The position numbers and the translations under genes are program-made. A stretch of 64,000 nt of DNA from Kribbella pittospori (lineage in GTDB: Bacteria; Actinomycetota; Actinomycetes; Propionibacteriales; Kribbellaceae). Position 1 is the stretch's first letter; each line of letters opens with the position of its first letter. The stretch is taken from contig NZ_SJKB01000001.1 of the NCBI RefSeq assembly GCF_004331465.1, positions 1,302,001 through 1,366,000 of the forward strand, in the 5' to 3' direction. The notes below the pieces were generated by a model. The model ran no database searches. It was not told where the DNA came from and saw only the letters and a list, made by a program, of their open reading frames with translations. Shown here piece by piece: positions 1-7,710 of this stretch.

Positions 1-121
1 TGGTGGTCACGATCTCCTCCAACAGGTCGGACGCGGCGGCTCCGGCCGGCAGGTGCCGGACCGAGTCGTCGCCGAACGGGTTGGCCCGCGCGAGCAGCCG
101 GTCGAGCTCGTGGTCGTTCAT
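1..121 (-). CDS. N-terminal fragment of a sigma-factor-linked protein (CU044_5270-like), cut by window edge
   Basis: Only the first 40 codons are inside the window. They read MNDHELDRLL and then an acidic stretch ending in DLLEEIV, followed by the window edge. The ATG overlaps the stop of the ECF sigma gene as ATGA, so the two are translationally coupled, and an AGGAGG-type ribosome site lies just upstream inside the sigma gene. Proteins placed like this after ECF factors in actinomycetes usually have a short cytoplasmic N-terminus, one membrane segment and an extracytoplasmic domain, and are often annotated CU044_5270 family. I infer this from position and the N-terminal sequence; the membrane and outer parts cannot be seen. 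It may act as the sigma-factor partner, which is not shown here. Confidence 0.6.
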   Translation of the reverse strand, partial: MNDHELDRLLARANPFGDDSVRHLPAGAAASDLLEEIVTT

Positions 122-717
122 CGCTCCTCCTGAACTGCTTGTGCGTGCTGGTCATCCCGTACGTGTCCGTCAGCAGAGGCAACGTCTCCGATCGCTGCGC
201 GCAGTCTGCTTCGGGCCCGGTGCAGCCTGGTCCGGACGGTGCGCGCGGGGACCCCGAGCACGACCGCTGCCTCACGGGGATCGAGGCCGTCCCAGCCGGT
301 GAGCATGATCAGTTCGCGGTCGCTGTCGCTCAGTTTCTCCAGTCCGGCCCGGATCGCCTCGGTCGACTCGGACAGGCTGGTCAGATCCGGAGTCACCTCC
401 GCCAGTTCCAGCCGCAGCCGCTCGGCCAGCCGGTCCCGCCGGAGCTCGCCGCGCCGGTGGTTGGCCAGCACGCGGCGGGCCACGCCGAACAGATACAGCC
501 GTGCGGCGTCGTCGGGGGGCACCTCGTCCATCCGGCGCCAGGCGACGAGCATCGTCTCCGCGACGATGTCGGCTGCGTCCTCGGGCGAGTTCACGCGTCG
601 CAGTGCGTACCCGAGCAACCGGCGAAAGTTGTCGTCGAACAACTCGCGAAAACGGAGCTCGTGGTCCGGAACGGCGCGAAGTGCCACCGGTGCGGGTGGA
701 CTCGGCGTACTCGTCAT
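118..717 (-). CDS. RNA polymerase sigma-70 family (ECF) sigma factor
   Basis: A 199-residue ECF-type sigma factor that would direct RNA polymerase to a small regulon. Region 2 is visible around residues 25-90 (FDDNFRRLLGYALRR, then EDAADIVAETMLVAW) and region 4 around residues 130-185, with the helix-turn-helix in PREAAVVLGVPARTVRTRLHRAR. The start at 717 is chosen because region 2 follows at the usual distance. The reading frame continues upstream, but that part is compositionally odd and overlaps the divergent HEAT gene. The stop overlaps the start of the next gene as ATGA, which pairs it with a likely regulator or anti-sigma protein. No recognition sequence could be assigned. Confidence 0.88.
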   Translation of the reverse strand: MTSTPSPPAPVALRAVPDHELRFRELFDDNFRRLLGYALRRVNSPEDAADIVAETMLVAWRRMDEVPPDDAARLYLFGVARRVLANHRRGELRRDRLAERLRLELAEVTPDLTSLSESTEAIRAGLEKLSDSDRELIMLTGWDGLDPREAAVVLGVPARTVRTRLHRARSRLRAAIGDVASADGHVRDDQHAQAVQEER

Positions 718-798
718 ATCGGATCCATGTCCGGGACCGCGGGGGTCGTTACAGGTCGGCGGCCAGAATTTGTCGGCGGGTGCGGCTTTACTGACGGT

Positions 799-1371
799 AT
801 GGCTGCCGAGGGTCGTGACCATCCCCGCGACGTCGTGCTGCGCGCGTGTGCCGAGCACGGCCAGGACACGGTGATCGACTGGTGCATCGCGTTCCTCACC
901 GGGGAGATCTCGGGGGAGGACGCGTACGGCGCCGACCTGCCGAAGCTGGCGGCGATCACGGGCAGTGCCAACCCAGGCGGCTGGTCGGCGCCGGTCGACC
1001 CGGTGAACTACTACTGGATCCGGGTCTGGGCTGCCCGGGTCTTCCTCTACGTCTGGCGCGACGATGTCGTCGACGCACTCCTGGTCGCCGCGAAGGACCC
1101 GGCCTGGCGCGTGCGTGAGCACGTCGCTCGCATCGCCGCGAAGCACGAGCTGGGTCAACTGGCGGACGCGCTCGTCCCGGACCTGTCGCACGAGCTTCCC
1201 CGGGTCCGCGCCGCGGCCGCCCGGGCGATCGGCGCCACCGGCGAGGCCGAGCACGCGGAGCCGTTGCAGGAATTGATCGACGATCCGGACCCGTCCGTGC
1301 GAGCGGCCGCCGAGGCGGCGCTGGCCCGGTTGGAGAAACGGCTGGATCGCCGTTTCGAACGGCGTACCTAG
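799..1371 (+). CDS. HEAT-repeat protein
   Basis: A 190-residue cytoplasmic protein with no signal or membrane segment. The C-terminal half is built of HEAT/PBS-type helical repeats: DPAWRVREHVARIAAKH, then SHELPRVRAAAARAIG and DDPDPSVRAAAEAALARL, at roughly 30-residue spacing. Such repeats form protein-binding solenoids. The N-terminal half (about residues 1-90) holds aromatic-rich sequence around VNYYWIRVWAARVF and may belong to the same helical array. It is transcribed divergently from the ECF sigma gene, with about 80 bases between the starts, so it could share control with that gene. No enzyme motif is seen, so no catalytic role is proposed. Confidence 0.8.
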   Translation: MAAEGRDHPRDVVLRACAEHGQDTVIDWCIAFLTGEISGEDAYGADLPKLAAITGSANPGGWSAPVDPVNYYWIRVWAARVFLYVWRDDVVDALLVAAKDPAWRVREHVARIAAKHELGQLADALVPDLSHELPRVRAAAARAIGATGEAEHAEPLQELIDDPDPSVRAAAEAALARLEKRLDRRFERRT

Positions 1372-1429
1372 TCATCCGATCGTCACCTGGAGGTCAGCCG
1401 CCGCACACCTCGCCGGGAGCGGTCGGCGC

Positions 1430-1706
1430 ATGGAGACCTCCCGTAGATCCGTCCTGAAAGCCGGTCTGGCGGCTGTGGCCGGCCTGACCTCGACCCTGAC
1501 GGCTACGTGAACACCACGATCACCCGCGAGTCCCTGGTCGCCAACTTCCGCACAGTCCCTCGGCCCAAACCGAGGACGCCGAAGTCTTCACCCGAGCCCC
1601 CTTCACCATCGAAGACCACGATCCCGGCCTCAACCTCACCGCCAACAACCCAGCCGCCGAAGCCGCTCGCACCCTGAGCGCGGCTACCCAGGACACGGTC
1701 GCCTGA
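1430..1706 (+). pseudogene. Remnant of a Tat-exported PhoD-family phosphatase gene (internal deletion plus frameshift)
   Basis: The stretch opens with a clean Tat-type signal, METSRRSVLKAGLAAVAGL, which stops at 1508-1510. In the next frame, over the same bases, the sequence continues as DGYVNTTITRESLVANFRTV, which resembles the C-terminal strand region of PhoD enzymes (compare GYLRCEVSPDSWRTDIRAV in the intact PhoD at 30020-32302). Near base 1560 the similarity moves to a third frame reading TRAPFTIEDHDPGLN, matching the PhoD tail pattern SxASFVVEDGxPG, and ends at a TGA at 1704. The parts between signal and tail, including all metal ligands, are missing. I read this as a PhoD gene that lost its core by deletion and then shifted frame. 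Confidence 0.7.
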
Positions 1707-1753
1707 GAGACGGCCAGGCCGCAACGGCGTTGCGGCCGAGCTCTGAGCCATGC

Positions 1754-3175
1754 TCAGCGTTCGGGCCGCTCGGTCGGTGTGCCAGGCTGACCCGCCGGCG
1801 CGAGCCGGCCCGGGAGGAACAGCGCGGCGGCGAGCCCGGCCAGGCCGATCACGCCCAGTGTCACCATTGCCGCGCCGTAGGCGTGCGCGCTGAGTCCGGC
1901 GACGAGGATGGTGCCGGCCACCGCCGTACCGATCGAGGAGCCGAGGTTCGACACGCTGCGGGAGAGGCCGGAGATCTCGCCTTGCTGGTCCTCCGGGAAG
2001 CTGGACTGCACGATGTTGACCGACGGGGTCAGCATGCCCCCAAGGCCGAACCCGATCAGGAAGAGCCCGGGTGCGAACGCCCAGGCGGACGGCGTGCCGG
2101 CGACCAGGGCCAGCAGGACGCCGATGCCGGCGATCGTGACGACGAACCCGGCCAGGACGAGGGTCCGCTGCGCGCGCCGCTTCGCGAACCGTTCGGCGCC
2201 CAGTGAGGACAGCAGAATCCCGGCCGTGGCGGCTGTGAAGATCACGCCGGTCTGGATCGCATCGTAGCCGCGAACGACCTGCAGGTACGCCGAGACCGTG
2301 AACGAGACCCCGAGCAGGACCAGCCACTGGACGTTCTGCGTGACCAGGCCGAGGTTGGACGTGCGGTTGTGGAACAGCGACGTGGACAGTAGCGGCTCCC
2401 GGCTTGTCCGCTCCTCGTGCCGCACCCACAGGAAGAATCCCGCGAGCACCGCGGCACCCGCGACGAGCAGCCCGAGCATCAGCCAGACGTTGTCGTCCGC
2501 GGCCAGGATGCCCAGCACGAGCATGATCAGACCGACGGCGTTCAGGATGGCGCCGAGGGTGTCGAACGGCCGCGTGGGGTCCGCCGGGAGCGGGTCGACG
2601 ATCCGACGACTCAGCAACAGGATCAGCCCGATCACGAGGGCCTGGAAGACGAAGGCCGCCCGCCAGCTGATCGCGGACGTGATGAGCCCGCCGATCAGTG
2701 GACCGGCCGCAGCGCCGACACCACCCAGGGCACTGATTGCGCCGAACGCCTTGGCCCGGCTGGTGACGTCGGCGAACAGCAACGTCGTGAGGATGTAGAC
2801 GGGCGGGATCAGCAGCGCGGTGCCGACACCCTCCAGAATCGAGTTGCCGATGATGAGTACGCCGAGGCCCGGCGCGACCGCACTGAGCAAGGCGCCGACG
2901 CCGTACACGGCTAGGCCGAGGGTGAAGCAGCGCTTGCGGCCGTACCGGTCGGTCAGCTTGCCGCCAGGAATCATCAGCGCGGCCATCACGAGCAGGAACA
3001 GCGTGATCGCGACCTGCACGCCTTGAACCGTGGTGTCCAGGTCCCGGCTGATGTCGTTGATCATCACGTTCATGTTCGAGCCGGCGAAGCTGCAGATGAA
3101 CTGAGCCAGCGCGAGCGGCAGGATCAGCCGCCGCGACTCGCTCCACGGCCGGGCCGCGTCGACGCCCTCAGCCAC
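1754..3175 (-). CDS. MFS drug/metabolite exporter (DHA2-like)
   Basis: A 473-residue integral membrane transporter of the major facilitator superfamily. The motif-A-like loop GGKLTDRYGRKRCF lies after the second membrane segment, and the hydrophobic segments suggest 12 to 14 helices, the size of DHA2 (EmrB-type) proton-driven exporters. A short charged C-terminus ends in TPTERPER. The start is GTG at 3175 with a GGGGAGGGG ribosome site 5-7 bases upstream. No regulator is adjacent, so the substrate cannot be inferred. The gene after it on this strand is the PhoD remnant on the opposite strand, and the gene before it is the HIT protein about 100 bases away, so it is probably transcribed alone. 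Confidence 0.85.
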   Translation of the reverse strand: MAEGVDAARPWSESRRLILPLALAQFICSFAGSNMNVMINDISRDLDTTVQGVQVAITLFLLVMAALMIPGGKLTDRYGRKRCFTLGLAVYGVGALLSAVAPGLGVLIIGNSILEGVGTALLIPPVYILTTLLFADVTSRAKAFGAISALGGVGAAAGPLIGGLITSAISWRAAFVFQALVIGLILLLSRRIVDPLPADPTRPFDTLGAILNAVGLIMLVLGILAADDNVWLMLGLLVAGAAVLAGFFLWVRHEERTSREPLLSTSLFHNRTSNLGLVTQNVQWLVLLGVSFTVSAYLQVVRGYDAIQTGVIFTAATAGILLSSLGAERFAKRRAQRTLVLAGFVVTIAGIGVLLALVAGTPSAWAFAPGLFLIGFGLGGMLTPSVNIVQSSFPEDQQGEISGLSRSVSNLGSSIGTAVAGTILVAGLSAHAYGAAMVTLGVIGLAGLAAALFLPGRLAPAGQPGTPTERPER

Positions 3176-3273
3176 GACGACCCCTCCCCGGCACGCTGAC
3201 CTGAGTCTTCACCAGCACCCAGGATCACCACTGCCGGACCGGGTCACGCCATCCCGTGCGGATGAACAGCCGG

Positions 3274-3693
3274 CTACTGTCCGGCCAGGGCCGCCTTCAA
3301 CTTGCCGGCGTATTCGGCGGCTTCGGAGTCGTCGGCGTATTTGGTGCGGGGCCAGAAGAAGCCGCGGAGGCCGTCTCCCTTGGTGCGTGGTACGACGTGC
3401 ACGTGGAGGTGGGGGACGGACTGCGAGACCACGTTGTTGACCGCGACGAACGAGCCCTGCGCATCGAACGCCGTACGCACGGCAGAGGCCACCGACCGGG
3501 CCATGCCGAAGAGCGGCACCAGGAGTTCGTCGGTCATCTCGACCATCGTCGGCACGTGCTCGCGCGGCACGATCAGCGTGTGGCCCTTGAAGACCGGCCG
3601 GATGTCCAGGAAGCCGACGATCTCCGGCGTCTCCAGCACGATCTGGGCCGGCGTCGTACCGGCGATGATCGAGCAGAACAGACAGTCCGCCAT
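3274..3693 (-). CDS. HIT family nucleotide hydrolase
   Basis: A 139-residue cytoplasmic histidine-triad protein. The triad HLHVHVVP is present near the C-terminus (about residues 94-101), and the N-terminal CLFCSIIAG with its two cysteines is usual for the HinT/Fhit-like branch, where it can bind zinc. The family hydrolyses nucleoside phosphoramidates or dinucleoside polyphosphates. The start at 3693 is chosen because MADCLFCSII is the standard beginning. The ATG overlaps the TGA of the upstream antiporter gene by one base (TGATG), so the two are translationally coupled. The upstream extension of the frame (10 residues) is discarded. Confidence 0.9.
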   Translation of the reverse strand: MADCLFCSIIAGTTPAQIVLETPEIVGFLDIRPVFKGHTLIVPREHVPTMVEMTDELLVPLFGMARSVASAVRTAFDAQGSFVAVNNVVSQSVPHLHVHVVPRTKGDGLRGFFWPRTKYADDSEAAEYAGKLKAALAGQ

Positions 3694-5606
3694 CAGCCGA
3701 GCTTCTCGTCCACGAAACACCACCGCCAGTTCTCACCCGGTTCGAAGCTGCGCATCACCGGGTGCTTGGTCTCCTCATAGTGCTTGCTCGCGTGCTTCAT
3801 CACCGACGAGTCACAGCAGCCGACATGGCCACAGCCTAGGCAGAGCCGCAGGTGCACCCACGTGATGCCCTCGGCCAGGCACTCCTCACAGCCGTCCGGC
3901 GTGTTCGGGGTCCGCACCAGGGGCGTCTGCTCAAGGTGCGTACACGCGCCACCCGGCGGCATCTTGATCCGCAGGTCATCGGACTGCCCGCCGACGTCGT
4001 CGTCCTCGTCGCGATCCAGGATGGACTCCTCGATGTCGAGGGCGATCTGCGCCCGCTGCAGCACCTCGTCGGCGACGAGCCCAGCATCCCGGACCTTCAG
4101 GATGTGCTCCCGCTCGGCCCCCAGCATCGCGATCCGCAACCGCCGATACGCCTCACTGGGAGTCTCGTACTCCGTCTCCGGCCGCCCGAGCCGCTCCCAC
4201 GCAGCCTGAGCCCGCGCCTCGCCCCGCTGACGCAGGATGTTGAGCACCTCCGGCGGATCGTCCGGCCCGGCGATCTCGTCCAGCTTCTCGATCGCGGCAC
4301 GATGAGCCCCCTGCAGTACGGCGGCCTCCTGCAAGGCATCCTCCGCCGGGTCCGGCCCGGGCAGCCGCACCTTTCGTACCACCCAAGGCAGCGTCGACCC
4401 CTGCACGAGCAGAGTGCCTGCGGTCACGGCCAGAGCGATGAACACCAGCACCTCGCGGTGCGGCGTGCTCTCCGGCAACGTGAACACCGCGGCCAGCGTC
4501 ACCACACCGCGCATGCCCGCCCACGACACGACGATCAAGGCACCCCAGGAAACCGGTCCGGGCCGCGACGGACCGAGGACCCGCCGGGACAGCATCGTGG
4601 TCGGGATGATCCAGATCGGCCGGAGCAGTACGACGGCGAGGTACACCGCGATCGTCGTCACCGCGATCAGCCAGCCCGGCAGCGGGCTCTCGGACAGGTC
4701 GTCCAGGATCCACCGGGTCTGCAGGCCGATCAGCAGGAAGACCGTGTTCTCGAGCAGGAACTGGAACGTCCGCCAGTTGGTGCGCTCCGACATCCGCGAC
4801 TTGGCCGACTGGATGATCGGCGCCTTGTGGCCGAGCAGCAACCCAGTGACGACTACGGCCAGAACTCCGGACGCGTGCACGTAGTGGTTCTCGGCCGCGA
4901 TGTACGCGATGAACGGCGCGGTCAGGCTGAGCGTCGTGTCGAGCACCGGGTCGGTGAAGCGGCGCCGGACCTTGGCCAGCGCGAACGCCACCAGCAAGCC
5001 GATCGCGACACCGCCACCGGCCGCGCGGATGAAGTCGAGGCTGACGTCCAGCACGGTCGGCGCGACCACGGCGGCCGCGATCGCTGTCCGGAGACAGACC
5101 AGCGCGGTCGCGTCGTTCAGCAGGCTCTCGCCCTCGAGGATCGTGACCACGCGCCGGGGGAGACCCACCCGTTTCGCGATCGCGGTCGCTGCGACGGCGT
5201 CCGGCGGCGCCACGACCGCACCGATCGCGAAGGCGGCCCAGAACGGCAGCGGTTCCTGGCCCTGGGACTCCGCGACCACGCCGAGCAGCCAGTACGCGAC
5301 CAGGCCGACGCCGAGGGCGGTGAACACGACCAGCGCGACCGACAGGAGTCCGATCGAGCGCCGGTGCTTGGAGAAGTCGACCAGGCTGGTCTTGATCGCC
5401 GCGGAGTACAGCAGCGGCGGGAGGAACCCGACCAGCACGACTTCGGGCTCGAGTTCGACCCGGGGGACGAACGGGAGGTACGACGCGGCGATCCCGATGA
5501 CCACCAGCAGCAGGGGAGCCGAGATCCCGAGCCGCCGGGCCAGTGCGGCCCCGGCCGCGACCACGGCGACGAGGGCCACGACCTCGATCGCGATATGCAC
5601 GCGCAC
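3693..5606 (-). CDS. CPA1-type Na+/H+ antiporter with C-terminal UBP-type zinc finger
   Basis: A 637-residue membrane protein. Residues about 1-410 form a 12-helix CPA1 cation/proton antiporter with family motifs AFAIGAVVAPPDAVAA and GESLLNDATALV, whose Asp residues carry ion exchange. A cytoplasmic helical region follows (about 410-540). The last 85 residues form a ubiquitin-protease-type zinc finger, with CEECLAEG, CLGCGHVGCCD and HASKHYEETKHPV providing Cys and His ligands. The start is GTG at 5606. The zinc finger suggests binding of a peptide C-terminus or another regulatory input, which is inference. The gene is followed with a one-base overlap by the HIT gene. Confidence 0.88.
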   Translation of the reverse strand: MRVHIAIEVVALVAVVAAGAALARRLGISAPLLLVVIGIAASYLPFVPRVELEPEVVLVGFLPPLLYSAAIKTSLVDFSKHRRSIGLLSVALVVFTALGVGLVAYWLLGVVAESQGQEPLPFWAAFAIGAVVAPPDAVAATAIAKRVGLPRRVVTILEGESLLNDATALVCLRTAIAAAVVAPTVLDVSLDFIRAAGGGVAIGLLVAFALAKVRRRFTDPVLDTTLSLTAPFIAYIAAENHYVHASGVLAVVVTGLLLGHKAPIIQSAKSRMSERTNWRTFQFLLENTVFLLIGLQTRWILDDLSESPLPGWLIAVTTIAVYLAVVLLRPIWIIPTTMLSRRVLGPSRPGPVSWGALIVVSWAGMRGVVTLAAVFTLPESTPHREVLVFIALAVTAGTLLVQGSTLPWVVRKVRLPGPDPAEDALQEAAVLQGAHRAAIEKLDEIAGPDDPPEVLNILRQRGEARAQAAWERLGRPETEYETPSEAYRRLRIAMLGAEREHILKVRDAGLVADEVLQRAQIALDIEESILDRDEDDDVGGQSDDLRIKMPPGGACTHLEQTPLVRTPNTPDGCEECLAEGITWVHLRLCLGCGHVGCCDSSVMKHASKHYEETKHPVMRSFEPGENWRWCFVDEKLG

Positions 5607-5712
5607 AGTGTCGCAGTGCGGAGGCGGTTCGGCCCCCTCGGTTCGCCCTGAGCGGAGCCGGGAGGAGCGGGTATCAGGTCAGCGGCATCCGTCAGTCACT
5701 TCGAGTGAGCGT

Positions 5713-6297
5713 TCACCGCACCACGCGGTAGCGCAGATGGGTGACCTGCTGGGGGAGGTCCACCTCGTCGCCCGAGGTCAGCTGCCGCATCAGTTCCAGC
5801 TCGACGTGATCCGGCGGCAGGTTGTCGAACAGCCGCCGGCCCTGACCGAGCAGGACCGGTACGACGTGCATCTCGAGCTCGTCGACCTCACCGGCCTGGA
5901 GTAACGCCTGCGTCGCCCCGGCTCCGTGCACCATCACGTCTCCGTCGCCGGCGGCCTCACGGGCCTGCGCAGCGCACTCACGCGCGTCCGTGACGAAGCG
6001 GGCGGTGCCAGGCGGCGGTCCGTCCGGCACATTGTGCGTCAGGATGAACATCGGAACGCCGTTGTGGTGGTCGCCGTTCCAGTGATTGGCGTGTTCATAC
6101 GTACGGCGTCCCGCGATCAGAGCCTTGGTGGCCATCGACTCCTCGACCACCTGGCCACTCACCCCCGGGTCGTTGCGCCGGTCGAGCCAGTTGAACAGCC
6201 GGAACCCTCCGACTCCCATCGGATCGTCCATGGAGTCCTGCGGACCGGTGACGTATCCGTCCAGCGACATGGTCATGTACACACGGATCGCTGCCAT
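5713..6297 (-). CDS. Dihydrofolate-reductase-like (RibD C-terminal fold) protein
   Basis: A 194-residue cytoplasmic protein of the large DHFR/RibD-C family. It starts with the typical strand and loop RVYMTMSLDGYVTGP and has the nucleotide-binding segment DVMVHGAGATQALLQAG followed by DELEMHVVPVLLGQGRRLF. These proteins bind NADPH, but members outside FolA and RibD rarely have a known substrate. Length and motifs are complete. It lies 4 bases after the stop of the DUF402 gene at 6302-6799 on the same strand, so the two are likely one transcription unit. No other riboflavin or folate gene is nearby, so a role in those pathways is not supported. Confidence 0.85.
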   Translation of the reverse strand: MAAIRVYMTMSLDGYVTGPQDSMDDPMGVGGFRLFNWLDRRNDPGVSGQVVEESMATKALIAGRRTYEHANHWNGDHHNGVPMFILTHNVPDGPPPGTARFVTDARECAAQAREAAGDGDVMVHGAGATQALLQAGEVDELEMHVVPVLLGQGRRLFDNLPPDHVELELMRQLTSGDEVDLPQQVTHLRYRVVR

Positions 6298-6301
6298 CGA
6301 G

Positions 6302-6799
6302 CTATCGCACCTTGTCCAGGTAGGTCTTGTAAACGGTCAGGAACGGCTCTTCGGACACGACCGCGCCGACCAGCCAGTCGCAGGTGGCCTGCGCGGTCTG
6401 GATCACGTCGGCCGGGTAGCCGTACTTCACCTGGTGCTCGGCGAACTCGTCCTCGTCGTCGACCAGCACCGTCGTCCCGTCCCGCCGCCGGATCACGTCG
6501 AGATCGAGGTCGATCATCGTGAACACGTCCTCGCCGAACTCCACCGGCGTGGTGATGTCGCAGTAGATCTCGGTCCAGCGTGGTTCGTCGTTGAACGCCG
6601 CGGTGAACCACTTGTCCCGCGGGAACAGCTGCACCACCGCCTGCGACTGCACGATCTCCGGCTCGTCGCCGCGCTGCGCCACCGAGTTCGGCGGCGCGCC
6701 GAGCCATACGCCGTACTCGTCCTCGCCCAGGTAGCGCATCCACTGGTGCCAGTGCAGCTTCTCGTCGTACTTGCGATAGACCACCCGGACGTTCCGCAT
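6302..6799 (-). CDS. DUF402 domain protein (copy A)
   Basis: A 165-residue protein with the DUF402 barrel, seen in EIYCDITTPVEF, then DLDLDVIRRRDG and DEDEFAEHQVKYGYP. The family includes FomD-like phosphoesterases, where acidic residues of the DxD and DEDE patterns bind divalent metal and act on nucleoside phosphates. These acidic positions are present here. It is a paralogue of the next gene upstream (7018-7530), with the same order of motifs and the same N-terminal VRVVYRKYD/VRTLFQKYD block. It sits 4 bases before the DHFR-like gene, probably in one operon. The biological substrate is unknown. Confidence 0.82.
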   Translation of the reverse strand: MRNVRVVYRKYDEKLHWHQWMRYLGEDEYGVWLGAPPNSVAQRGDEPEIVQSQAVVQLFPRDKWFTAAFNDEPRWTEIYCDITTPVEFGEDVFTMIDLDLDVIRRRDGTTVLVDDEDEFAEHQVKYGYPADVIQTAQATCDWLVGAVVSEEPFLTVYKTYLDKVR

Positions 6800-7017
6800 G
6801 CGCTCAACCTATCGGCGCAGGGTTGCACCGCCGGCCGGAGCTGGAGCCAGGACCTGCAGGCCATACCTGCAGCTTCGTGCAACTTTGCTCTGAGGTGTGG
6901 ACCAGACACGCTTGGTGTTCGAGCATGGTCCGGTCGGCTCTTACGAGACCGGCGCCGTTGATCGGCCCTTGCCGGCTCAGGGGGGCTCCTAGCCGGTGGG
7001 GGCCGGTTGGTGTGCGC

Positions 7018-7530
7018 TCAAGTGGTCGGATTGAGCGCGCGGATCTGCTCCAGGTACGGCAGGTACGCCGTCGTGAAGGGCTCCGTGGTGGGGATGTGGG
7101 CGGCCAGCCAGTCGCAGGTGGCCTGCGCGGTGGCGACGACCTGCGGCGGGTAGTTGTACTTGATCTGGTGCTGGCGGAACTCGTCCTCGTCCATCACGCG
7201 CACCGTCCCGTCGCGCATCAGCCGGATGTCGAGGTCGAGGTCGACGGTGGTGACGGTGTCGACTCCGAACTCGGCCGGCATGGTCACATCGCAGTAGATC
7301 CGGGTCTGGTGCGGGTCGTCGTTGAACAGGGCGCTCCACCACTGGCCGTGCGGGAACAGCCGGACCCGGTGGTGATCGATGGAGACCCAGGTGCCGTCGG
7401 CGCGGCGGCCGCGCTGGCCCGGCACCGAGCCGACCCAGAGGCCGTGCTCGTCCTCACCCAGCCGGACCGCTTCCACCAGGCGATGCGGCTGTCCGTCGTA
7501 CTTCTGGAACAGCGTCCTCACTGTCCTCAT
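7018..7530 (-). CDS. DUF402 domain protein (copy B)
   Basis: A 170-residue DUF402 protein with the metal-binding pattern RIYCDVTMPAEF, DLDLDIRLMRDG and DEDEFRQHQIKYNYP. It matches copy A along its whole length, including the C-terminal TAQATCDWLAAHI segment, so the two arose by tandem duplication. The 218 bases between them are long for an operon, and copy B probably has its own transcript. The start ATG at 7530 is supported by the conserved MRTVRTLFQKYD beginning. The promoter region lies against the divergent dxs gene, with about 180 bases between starts. Confidence 0.82.
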   Translation of the reverse strand: MRTVRTLFQKYDGQPHRLVEAVRLGEDEHGLWVGSVPGQRGRRADGTWVSIDHHRVRLFPHGQWWSALFNDDPHQTRIYCDVTMPAEFGVDTVTTVDLDLDIRLMRDGTVRVMDEDEFRQHQIKYNYPPQVVATAQATCDWLAAHIPTTEPFTTAYLPYLEQIRALNPTT

Positions 7531-7710
7531 ACCTTCCCCACCCCACCGCCCCGGTCTGGCTCCATGCGATGACTGTAAGTGAAGAGCGAACCAACCTGGC
7601 GCAGCCCGCGTCTTGGAGTGTGAGATTGGCCCGGTGCCCGCTATCGGGTTCGGATTCCGGGCGGTCGGTGCATAGACTCAAGCATTCGAGGATGACGCGG
7701 GAGGAGCTCG

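Noticed and set aside
3852..5651. 599-codon plus-strand frame opposite the antiporter
   Set aside because: Shadow of the antiporter gene; no domain and extremely polar composition.
6854..6872. CTGCAGG-N5-CCTGCAG inverted repeat in the gap between the two DUF402 genes
   Set aside because: Seven-base arms are expected by chance in such DNA. It is not placed at a promoter or stop; the rest of this 218-base gap shows nothing recognisable.
7600..7680. A GGGTTCGGATTCC element resembling a tRNA T-arm upstream of dxs
   Set aside because: No matching acceptor, D and anticodon stems could be built around it, so no tRNA is claimed.
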